From an uncultured Planctomycetaceae bacterium (GTDB lineage: Bacteria > Planctomycetota > Planctomycetia > Pirellulales > UBA1268): a stretch of 6,937 nucleotides of DNA. Location: the NCBI GenBank assembly GCA_903885855.1, contig CAISKG010000117.1, positions 1 through 6,937 on the forward strand, written 5' to 3'. The translations under genes and the position numbers were made by a program. Positions 1-6,265 of the stretch are shown here, one piece after another. Below the pieces are notes generated by a model that was not told where the DNA came from, did not search any database, and saw only the letters and a program-made list of their open reading frames with translations. Every line of letters begins with the position of its first letter. Position 1 is the stretch's first letter.

Positions 1-1235
1 CGCTCCAGAGCCGCGATCTCCGCCCGGGCCGCGGCCTGCGCCTCGCGGCGCGCCGCCGCGCGGGCCTCGCGGGCCGCGATCTCGGCCGGCGCCAGGATCG
101 GGCGCTCCCCGTGCCGCACGCCGTCGAACACCGCCTTGACGCGGAAGTAGTCCTCCTGGGGCACGGGGTCGAACTTGTGGCCGTGGCAGCGGGCGCAGTT
201 GAGCGTCAGGCCGAGGAAGGTCTGGCCGACGACGCTGATCATGTCCTCCATCTCCTCCTCGCGCGTGATGGCGCGTTGGGTGACGTTGGCCTGCGAGTTG
301 CCCGCCTTGTCCCAGGCGCCGCACACCAGCAGGCTCGTGGCCACGATGCCGTCGCTGGTCACCGGCTCGAGGACGTCGCCGGCGATCTGCTCGCGCATGA
401 AGCGGTCGTAGGGGACGTCGTCGTTGAGGCTGCGGATCACCCAGTCGCGGTAGTGCCAGGCGCGGTCGCGGGCATGGTCGTACTCGAACCCGTCGCTCTC
501 GGTGTAGCGCACCACGTCGAGCCAGTGCCGCCCCCAGCGCTCGCCGTGGTGGGGGGAGGCGAGGAGGGCGTCGACGAGCCGCTCGTAGGCGGCGTCGCTG
601 GGATCGGCGGCGAACGCCTCCACCACCTCCGGCGGCGGCGGGAGGCCGATCAGGTCGAGATGCAGCCGGCGCACGAGCGTGCGCGGATCGGCGGGGGGCG
701 AGGGGGCGAGGCCCTCGCGGCGCAGCCGCTCGAGCACCCAGGCGTCGATCGGGCCGCGCACCCAGGCGTCGTCGGCGGCGGGAGGGAGGGGCGCCTCGCG
801 GACGGGCTGCAGCGACCACCAGTCGCGGCCGGCGCGCTTCTCGGTGGAGCGGGCGAGGGGATCGAGCGGCCCGCCCTCCCACGGCGCACCGGCGGCGATC
901 CAGGCGCGGAGGATCTCGCGCTCCTGCGGCGGCAGCGGCTCGTCGGGGGGCATCTCGCCAGCGTCGACGCGCGTCCACAGCGGGCTCGCCAGGCTCCCCG
1001 GCTCGAGGGCCGGGCCGTTCTCCCCCCCCCGGATCGCCGCGGCGGCGTCGACGAGCGAAAGGCCCGCCTCCGGCGCGTCGCCGGAGTGGCACGACAGGCA
1101 GCGGGTGGCGAGGATCGCCGCCGCGCCCGCGGGGTCCGCGGACTCTCGCCGCGGCTCTTCCCCCGCCGCGCCGGCCATCGACGCGAGCGCCACCGCCAGG
1201 GCCGTCAGGAGCGGCGCGAAGGGGCACGGACGCAT
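1..1235 (-). CDS. Exported PSCyt1-PSCyt2 (DUF1549) planctomycete cytochrome-like protein, 3' end beyond window
   Basis: This is the first 411 codons of a protein that continues past the left edge. The ATG at 1235 is preceded by GGGGAG five bases upstream and gives a signal peptide-like start (hydrophobic residues about 8-23, likely cut near AGAAG-EE). Residues 46-50 are CLSCH, a c-type heme site, and M95 in EMPPDE is the likely distal heme ligand; together they form the PSCyt1 (PF07635) module. Residues about 160-375 match PSCyt2/DUF1549 (PF07583): RRLHLDLIGLPP at 189-200, GERWGRHWLD at 231-240, and a second heme-type motif CARCHGHKFDP at 347-357. An Ala/Arg/Glu-rich helix, possibly coiled coil, starts near 383 and runs to the edge. 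Family members usually end in a PSD1 (DUF1553) domain, which would lie outside the window. A periplasmic redox role is inferred from the heme motifs; no substrate can be named. It lies 179 bases after the DUF1592-type gene on the same strand. Confidence 0.93.
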   Translation of the reverse strand, partial: MRPCPFAPLLTALAVALASMAGAAGEEPRRESADPAGAAAILATRCLSCHSGDAPEAGLSLVDAAAAIRGGENGPALEPGSLASPLWTRVDAGEMPPDEPLPPQEREILRAWIAAGAPWEGGPLDPLARSTEKRAGRDWWSLQPVREAPLPPAADDAWVRGPIDAWVLERLRREGLAPSPPADPRTLVRRLHLDLIGLPPPPEVVEAFAADPSDAAYERLVDALLASPHHGERWGRHWLDVVRYTESDGFEYDHARDRAWHYRDWVIRSLNDDVPYDRFMREQIAGDVLEPVTSDGIVATSLLVCGAWDKAGNSQANVTQRAITREEEMEDMISVVGQTFLGLTLNCARCHGHKFDPVPQEDYFRVKAVFDGVRHGERPILAPAEIAAREARAAARREAQAAARAEIAALE

Positions 1236-1240
1236 GGAGG

Positions 1241-1246
1241 CTCCCC
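1241..1246 (-). promoter_or_regulatory. Ribosome binding site of the PSCyt1 gene
   Basis: On the minus strand GGGGAG lies five bases before the ATG at 1235. It is the clearest Shine-Dalgarno-like sequence next to any start in the window. It supports this ATG over the in-frame ATG at residue 20, which would delete the signal peptide. Confidence 0.55.
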
Positions 1247-1291
1247 GGGGTGAGCGTGGGACGACCGTGGACGGCGGCCAGCGGCGCGGAG

Positions 1292-1386
1292 CAGGTTCGA
1301 TCCCCGTGTCCCTGGCGGGACGACCCCTTCCCGGCTCCGGCCGTGCCAGGGCCGAAAGGCTCGCGGCGGGCGCCGTGCCGGACCTG
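1292..1386 (-). ncRNA. Possible structured RNA / leader element
   Basis: Read on the minus strand, CCCTGGC (1351-1345) pairs perfectly with GCCAGGG (1316-1310). Inside it, GGC (1342-1340) can pair with GCC (1335-1333) around CGGA, and GGGA (1332-1329) with TCCC (1320-1317) around an 8-base loop. Almost the whole interior is thus used in a compact three-way junction. Further out, CAGGT (1386-1382) can pair with ACCTG (1296-1292). I do not recognise a known riboswitch. With this GC content such pairing can arise by chance, and no covariation evidence is available from one sequence. Confidence 0.25.
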
Positions 1387-1414
1387 TTGAAGGTAGATCG
1401 ACCGTGGTGCGGCG

Positions 1415-3517
1415 TCAACGAGCGTCCGTTTCGGTGGACTGCCCGAAATCCCGGAAACGCTCCGATCGCACCACGGCGCGGATGATCGCCTTGATGGCAT
1501 GGCCCCCGGGGGCCGTGCGGCGGAGGATCTCCTCGATCTCGAGCCGGTCGGCGGGCACCAGCTCGCGGCCGAGGGCGAAGCGGAGCAGGTGCGCGGTGAA
1601 GGCGCGCACGAACCGCTCCCGCTCCGCCACGATCGCCCCCTTGAAGGCGACCGCGTCGTCGAAGGCACGCCTCCGGAAGAGCGTGCCGCCGGCATCGACG
1701 TCGTGGCCGCTCGAGTAGCGGTCGCGCCACCGTCCGGCGAGGTCGTAATTCTCCAGCGCGAAGCCGAGGGGATCGAGCTTGGTGTGGCAACCCGCGCACG
1801 AGGGATGCTCGCGATGGGCCGCGAAGCGCTCGCGGATCGTACGGTGCTCGTCGGCGCGGTCGTCGGCGAGCGGCGGGACGTCGGCGGGGGGCGGGGCCGG
1901 CGGATCGTTGAAGATCACGTCCACGATCCAGACGCCGCGGGCGACCGGGTGCGTCCGGGTCGGGCCGGAGGTCATGCTCGCCACGGCGGCGTTGGTGACG
2001 ATCCCGCCGAAGCGCGGATCGTCGCAGGGGACGCGGTGGAACTCGCGGGCACGCAGCTGCCGGCGGAGCGATTCCTCGTGCGCCGCGCGCTCGGCCTCGG
2101 CGGCCGTCGTCGCCGGAGGGCCGTGGTACCACGTGCGCAGGAAATCGCTGTGGTAGTGCGTGGTGGGCGCGATCAGTTCCGCGAGGGGCCGCTCCTCGAC
2201 GAACACCGCATCGAAGAGGAGCAGCGGTTCGAGGATCAGCTGCACGCTCGCCGGCGTGCCAGGGACGAGGTGGAAGTCGCGGGCGAGGGCCGGATCCGGC
2301 GTCGCCGCCAGGGCGTTCTCGAGCTGCATCCACTGGGCGGGGAAGGTGTCGAGGAAGCGTTCGATCCGCGGGTCGGCGAGCATCCGCGTCACCGTCCGGT
2401 CGAGGACGTCGGGGTGGAGGATCGCCCCCGTCTCGGCCAGGGCGAGCAATTCCTCGTCCGGGCAGCTTCCCCAGAGGAAGGCCGAGAGTCGCGCGGCGAC
2501 GGCGAGGGGCAGGTCGTCCCGGCCGGTGGCGGAGACGCGGTACAGGAAGCGGGGGGAGGAGAGCGCGGCGGCGGCCGTCTTCTTCATCGCCTCCGGGAAG
2601 GGGAGCCCGCGCGCGAGCTTCGCGCCGGCGAAGGCGGCGTAGCGGTCGAGCGTCTCGGGCTCGACCGGCCCGCGGAAGGCGATCCGCAGGAAGCGATCCA
2701 ACCGCATCCGGGCCTCCGCGGCGGCGTCGCTCCCCTCCGCCGGCGCGGCGAAGAACTCGCCCCAGATGCCGACGGTGTCGGGGGTGAAGTCGGGGCTCTC
2801 GACGATCGAATGGGCCAGCCGCAGGAAGGCGTCGAGGAGGAGCGGGGAGAGGGTCAACTCGTCGGCCTGGTTGTCGAAGCCGTGCTCGGCGCGGAGATCC
2901 TTCGGATAGGGCTTCACGCCTTCGAGTCCCGGGGGCGGTTCGAGGGCGTGGGATGCGACGTGGACCACGTCGGGCAGCCGCGGCGGGGCGGACGGGTCCG
3001 GCGGCGCGAGGAGGTACGGGTCGTATCGGGTCATCAGCTTCTCCGGGAGGGGGAAGAGGTCCCTGGAGAGCCGGAAGAGATCGCGGACGGAGTTGTTGTA
3101 GTGGAGGCGGTTGAGCCGCTGGAGCGGCAGCCGCGGCGTGGGAACGTCGCGGGCGACCTCGCCGAGGCGGTCGCGCAGCGATCGGATCGCCTCGGTGCGG
3201 GTGGCATCATCGAGCGCCGGCTCGCCGTCCGGTGGCATGGCGCCGGAATCGATGGCCTCGATCGCCCGGCTGACGAGCCGGGCGCGTTCGCCGCGCGGCG
3301 CGTCGGGGGCGAGGGACTCGAAATCGATCCCCCCGCTGGCCGCCCCGTCGCCATGGCAGGCCAGGCAGGTGCCGGCGATCACCGGCGGCAGGACTCCCGC
3401 AGGCTCCGCGGCCGGCCCGGGCCGGGCGGCCGCGAGGAGGATCGCGATGGCGGCCGTCGCGGCCGCGGCACGCGGGCCACGCGGGGGGCCGGGGGAGCGT
3501 CGGTCGGGTGCTGCCAT
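1415..3517 (-). CDS. Exported two-heme DUF1592-family (DUF1587/1595/1592/1588/1585) protein
   Basis: This is a complete 700-residue protein of a family common in Planctomycetota and of unknown biochemical function. The chosen ATG at 3517 gives an Arg-rich n-region, a hydrophobic core at about 17-31 and a likely cleavage near GPAA-EP (37-38), so export is predicted. Residues 51-55 are CLACH and M94 sits in AMPPDG, a PSCyt1-like mono-heme module. Next come the DUF1587 signature RLNRLHYNNSVRDL (134-147), DUF1595 (FLRIAFRGPVEPETLDRY, about 276-293), DUF1592 (SPRFLYRV at 321-328 and ARLSAFLWGSCPDEEL at 342-357), DUF1588 (TSGPTRTHPVARGVWI at 516-531, a PPAPPPADVPPL linker, then CAGCHTKLDPLGFALENYD at 574-592 with a second heme site), and DUF1585 to the end (AIIRAVVRSERF at 678-688). 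All expected domains are present, so it looks full length and intact. It starts 23 bases after the DUF1552 gene and is probably cotranscribed with it. No good Shine-Dalgarno is visible. The open frame continues upstream, but only antisense-like sequence overlapping the DUF1552 gene lies there. Confidence 0.95.
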   Translation of the reverse strand: MAAPDRRSPGPPRGPRAAAATAAIAILLAAARPGPAAEPAGVLPPVIAGTCLACHGDGAASGGIDFESLAPDAPRGERARLVSRAIEAIDSGAMPPDGEPALDDATRTEAIRSLRDRLGEVARDVPTPRLPLQRLNRLHYNNSVRDLFRLSRDLFPLPEKLMTRYDPYLLAPPDPSAPPRLPDVVHVASHALEPPPGLEGVKPYPKDLRAEHGFDNQADELTLSPLLLDAFLRLAHSIVESPDFTPDTVGIWGEFFAAPAEGSDAAAEARMRLDRFLRIAFRGPVEPETLDRYAAFAGAKLARGLPFPEAMKKTAAAALSSPRFLYRVSATGRDDLPLAVAARLSAFLWGSCPDEELLALAETGAILHPDVLDRTVTRMLADPRIERFLDTFPAQWMQLENALAATPDPALARDFHLVPGTPASVQLILEPLLLFDAVFVEERPLAELIAPTTHYHSDFLRTWYHGPPATTAAEAERAAHEESLRRQLRAREFHRVPCDDPRFGGIVTNAAVASMTSGPTRTHPVARGVWIVDVIFNDPPAPPPADVPPLADDRADEHRTIRERFAAHREHPSCAGCHTKLDPLGFALENYDLAGRWRDRYSSGHDVDAGGTLFRRRAFDDAVAFKGAIVAERERFVRAFTAHLLRFALGRELVPADRLEIEEILRRTAPGGHAIKAIIRAVVRSERFRDFGQSTETDAR

Positions 3518-3540
3518 GGTCCGTGTCCCGCCCCCGCCCG

Positions 3541-4905
3541 CTACGCCAGCAGTTCGGAGATCACGCCGGTGCTGTCGGCGAAGGCGTCGATCTCGAGCCC
3601 CATCACCCGGGCGAGCGTGAGCCAGAGATTCGAATTGAGGGTGCCGCTGGGCATCTTGAGGAAGCGCCCCTGGCGCACCGCCCCCTGGGCGGTGCCGGCC
3701 AGGATCATCGGCAGGTCGAAGAACTGGTGGGTGGCGCCGTCCCCGAGGCCCGCCCCGAAGGCGACGAGCGAATGGTCGAGCAGCGATCGGCCGTCCGATT
3801 CCTTGATCTCCTTCATCCGGCGGATGAGGTACGCGAACTGCTCGAGGTGGAAGCGGTCGATCTTCTGGAGCTGCCGGAAGCCGTCCCCCTTCTGGTTGTG
3901 GGTCATCTCGTGGTGCTGGACCGGCTGATCGAAGACCCCCTCGTACATGAGCGTGGCGTCCCACCGCTCGGGGCCGATCATGAAGGTGCAGACGTCGGTG
4001 ATCCCCATCCGGAAGGCCGTGAGCATCAGGTCCATCTGGAGCCGGATGTACTCGCCGCGGGGGAGGATCTCCCGGGGCGGGATGCGGACGTCGGCGTCGC
4101 CGAGGAGCCGGTCCATCTTTCCGATGCGGCGTTCGATGCCGCGGATCATCTCGAGGAATTCGTCGAGCGTGCGCCGGTCGTCGTGGCCGAGTCGCCGGGC
4201 CAGCGCGCCGGCGTCGGCGAGGACCAGATCGGTCACGTCGGCGACGTGCTCGCGGAACCCCTGGCGGAGGAAGAGCCGGTCGTAGAGTTTCTGCGGCTCG
4301 CGGATCGACGGCGCGATCCTCCCCGGCCCGTACCAGGAGATGTTGTCGAACTCGATCGGCTCCTTGGGCGCCGTGAAGCCGTTGCAGCTGATCTCGAGGG
4401 TGTTGAAGATCGTGGCGTGGCCGACGGCGTCGCCGATCACCTGATCGAGGGTGCGGCCGTTGGGGTGGGCGATGCCCCGTTCGGCCGCCATCGCGGGCGA
4501 CAGGCTCGTCAGGTAGCACGACGCCCCCTGGGCGTGGACGTCCTGCCCGTCCTTGTAACTGCGGTCGAGCCCGGTGACGAGGGTGAGATCGGCGACGAGG
4601 TCGGCCAGCGGCTCGAGCGTCGGCGTGAGCTCGAGGGGATGGATGCCGGGGGTGTTCCTGATCCGCCGCTCGGCCTTGATCTTGTCGGCGTCGAATCCGC
4701 CGATGAAGTCGGGGGCGTCGACGTGCCCCTCGCCCGGAAAGAAGCAGCGGCGCACGATGCCGTTGGGGAGATAGACGATCGCCAGCTTCCGGCGCGGTGC
4801 GGACGCCTCCGCGGGGAGGCCGTCGGCCTTCGCCAGCGACGGCAGGAAGGGAAGGGCGAGGAGGGCCCCCTCCGCGCGGAGGAACGATCGTCGCGAGAGG
4901 TTCAT
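3541..4905 (-). CDS. Tat-exported DUF1552 (HXXSHH family) protein
   Basis: This complete 454-residue protein belongs to Pfam PF07586, whose members usually sit beside DUF1592-type proteins and whose activity is unknown to me. The ATG at 4905 places a twin-arginine signal, SRRSFLR (4-10), plus a hydrophobic stretch (13-24) and a likely cut near SLAKA-DG, right at the N-terminus. It is therefore expected to be folded, perhaps with a cofactor, before export. Family landmarks: KLAIVYLPNGI (40-50), LTLVTGLDRS (107-116), the histidine motif HHEMTHN (331-337), KIDRFHLEQFAYLIRRMK (348-365), LLDHSLVAFGAGLGDG (375-390), and the C-terminal DSTGVISELL (444-453). The family's usual HHxxSHH is here HHEMTHN, with Ser to Thr and the last His to Asn. 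No CxxCH motif is present, so it does not itself bind c-type heme. It begins 25 bases after the RuvX-SDR gene and is followed 23 bases later by the DUF1592-type gene. A complex with that protein is inferred from conserved neighbourhood only. Confidence 0.95.
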   Translation of the reverse strand: MNLSRRSFLRAEGALLALPFLPSLAKADGLPAEASAPRRKLAIVYLPNGIVRRCFFPGEGHVDAPDFIGGFDADKIKAERRIRNTPGIHPLELTPTLEPLADLVADLTLVTGLDRSYKDGQDVHAQGASCYLTSLSPAMAAERGIAHPNGRTLDQVIGDAVGHATIFNTLEISCNGFTAPKEPIEFDNISWYGPGRIAPSIREPQKLYDRLFLRQGFREHVADVTDLVLADAGALARRLGHDDRRTLDEFLEMIRGIERRIGKMDRLLGDADVRIPPREILPRGEYIRLQMDLMLTAFRMGITDVCTFMIGPERWDATLMYEGVFDQPVQHHEMTHNQKGDGFRQLQKIDRFHLEQFAYLIRRMKEIKESDGRSLLDHSLVAFGAGLGDGATHQFFDLPMILAGTAQGAVRQGRFLKMPSGTLNSNLWLTLARVMGLEIDAFADSTGVISELLA

Positions 4906-4930
4906 GGTGCTGGCCAGGAAGCGGGGCCCG

Positions 4931-6265
4931 TCAGGGCGCGGCGTCGCCCGCGCGGAGCATACCAGGGATCGCGGCGAGGGCATCGGGATGGTCGAGCGTC
5001 GGGGCGATCTCGGCGAACAGCCGGCTGGGATCGACGCGCTTGTCGCCGCCACGCGCCTCCGGCGACGGCGGCTGCCACAGCGGCCGCGGGCTGCCGGTGA
5101 GGCGGGCGAGCGTGTCGTAGAAATCGCGCCGCCGCACCGGGTGGCCGTCGGAGACGACGTACAGCGGGCCGGGCGCCGGATGCTCCGCCACCGCCATGAG
5201 CACGGTGGCGGCGTCGTCGACATGGATCAGGTTCAGCCAGCTGTCCGGATCGGCGGTGAGGGGGCGGCCGGCACGCAGGTCGTCGACGCGCGGCAGCCGG
5301 CCGGGGCCGTAGATCCCCGCCAGGCGCAGCACCGTGCCGGGGCCGAGGCGATGGGTGCCGAGCACCCCCTCGGCCTCGAGGAGCACGTGCCCCGCCTCGC
5401 GATCGGGCGCGGCGGGGGTGGTTTCGTCGACCAATCGCCCCTCGACGCGCCCCCAGACGCCGGTCGATCCCACCATGATCACCCGCGGCGCGCCGGAGAG
5501 GGCGTCGAGGAAACGCCCGAAGCCGGCGACGTGGACGTCGCGGTAGGACTGCCCGGCGCCGCGGTCGAAGCCCACACTCCACACCGCGGTGTCGACCTCC
5601 GGCAGCCCGGGGAGTGCCGCCGCCGCGACGTCGGCCACGATCGGGGTCACCCCCGCCGCCTCCAGATCCGCCACCCGCCGCGGCGTGCGCACGATCCCCC
5701 ACACGGCGTCCCCGGCGGCTGCCCAGCGGGCCGCCAGCCGGCTGCCGAGGTAGCCGCAGCCGGCCACCAGCCGGCGCCGGCGGCGCGAAGCGACGCGGGT
5801 CGGCCGCGGCGCCGATTCCATCCATCCCGTGAGGATGATCTGCGCGGCGATCGAATCCGAGCGTGCCTTCTTCTTGCCGCGCGACAGCCCCAGCCCGGCC
5901 AGCCGGCCCGCCGCCTCGGAGGAGGTGTAGCGCTCGTCCTGCCAGGCCACCGGCAGCCCCGTCACACCGGCCAGCCACGTGCCGAAGCGCCGGGCTTCGC
6001 GCGACATCGTGCTCTCGGTGCCGTCGGTGTGGAGCGGCAGGCCGACCACGAATCCGACGATCCCCTCCTGCTCCACCAGCCGCCGGAAGAAGGCGGCCTC
6101 GGCGGCCGCGTCGGCGCCCGGCTCGCGCATCGGCAGCGGGCTGGCGATGATGCGCTCGGCGTCGCAGATGGCGATCCCCATCCGCCGCCGGCCGTAGTCG
6201 ATCGCGGCCACGCGCCCGGCCGGGATGGCGGCCGCGGGGTCGGCCGGCCCACCCGCGCCGCTCAC
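4931..6265 (-). CDS. ruvX: RuvX/YqgF Holliday-junction resolvase-like domain fused to an atypical SDR (NAD-dependent epimerase-like) protein
   Basis: This 444-residue open frame holds two complete domains in one reading frame with no stop between them. Residues about 17-149 are RuvX/YqgF, a family of RNase H-fold nucleases implicated in Holliday junction resolution and rRNA 5'-end processing. It has AIDYG with D23, VGLPLHTDGTES (74-85), DERYTSSEA with E111, and DSIAAQIIL with D137, so the acidic catalytic set looks intact. A basic linker (150-165, ending RRRRR) leads straight into an SDR fold: GCGYLG (169-174, NAD(P) binding), GSTGVWG (266-272), LRLAGIYGPGR (313-323) and IHVDDAA (347-353). 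The SDR half has only one lysine (K409, in GGDKRVDP), so no YxxxK catalytic pair exists; this fits YeeZ-like atypical SDRs, whose substrate is unknown to me. The GTG start at 6265 overlaps the stop of the lipase-like gene (GTGA) and leaves 22 residues before D23. M149 (ATG at 5821) could be an internal start for a separate SDR. Both domain calls are firm; that the fusion is real needs the sequence to be error-free here. Confidence 0.85.
   Translation of the reverse strand: MSGAGGPADPAAAIPAGRVAAIDYGRRRMGIAICDAERIIASPLPMREPGADAAAEAAFFRRLVEQEGIVGFVVGLPLHTDGTESTMSREARRFGTWLAGVTGLPVAWQDERYTSSEAAGRLAGLGLSRGKKKARSDSIAAQIILTGWMESAPRPTRVASRRRRRLVAGCGYLGSRLAARWAAAGDAVWGIVRTPRRVADLEAAGVTPIVADVAAAALPGLPEVDTAVWSVGFDRGAGQSYRDVHVAGFGRFLDALSGAPRVIMVGSTGVWGRVEGRLVDETTPAAPDREAGHVLLEAEGVLGTHRLGPGTVLRLAGIYGPGRLPRVDDLRAGRPLTADPDSWLNLIHVDDAATVLMAVAEHPAPGPLYVVSDGHPVRRRDFYDTLARLTGSPRPLWQPPSPEARGGDKRVDPSRLFAEIAPTLDHPDALAAIPGMLRAGDAAP
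6262..6265 (-). promoter_or_regulatory. GTGA stop/start overlap (translational coupling)
   Basis: The TGA that ends the lipase-like gene and the GTG that starts the RuvX-SDR gene share the four bases GTGA. A G-rich run (minus strand, 6274-6269) lies just upstream and may serve as ribosome binding site. Overlaps of this kind usually mean that terminating ribosomes restart on the next gene, so the two proteins are likely made together. Confidence 0.7.

Larger units (their letters stand above)
1236..1414 (-). other. Intergenic region between the DUF1592-type gene and the PSCyt1 gene
   Basis: This 179-base stretch is the only substantial non-coding gap. It holds the ribosome binding site of the following gene and a possible folded RNA element (separate entry). 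I see no convincing -35/-10 promoter; the only less GC-rich patch is around 1382-1400. I see no hairpin followed by a T run that would be a classical terminator. It could be the 3' end of one transcript, the 5' leader of the next gene, or both. Confidence 0.7.

Noticed and set aside
1291..1307. tRNA T-arm-like sequence (GGTTCGATCCC) on the plus strand
   Set aside because: The flanking T-stem pairs only partly, and I find no anticodon arm, D-arm or acceptor stem at the right distance.
1310..1351. Rho-independent terminator after the DUF1592-type gene
   Set aside because: The stem is followed by mixed sequence with no T run on either strand.
1262..1407. 9-base direct repeat CGACCGTGG at 1262-1270 and 1399-1407, suggesting a target-site duplication around a small element
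   Set aside because: The interior has no terminal inverted repeats, and repeats of this length are not rare by chance in so GC-rich a gap. GCCGTGCC is also repeated there at 1340-1347 and 1372-1379.
1499..3928. Long plus-strand open frame of about 809 codons, and similar ones at 111-1253, 3508-5100 and 4904-6466
   Set aside because: They lie antisense to genes with clear family motifs, have low-complexity Arg/Gly/Glu/Val-rich products, and match no domain I recognise. Such shadows are expected at this GC content.
3518..4519. Upstream extension of the DUF1592-type frame to 4519
   Set aside because: It overlaps the DUF1552 gene in another frame, gives an Arg/Pro-rich product without motifs, and would bury the signal peptide of the DUF1592-type protein.
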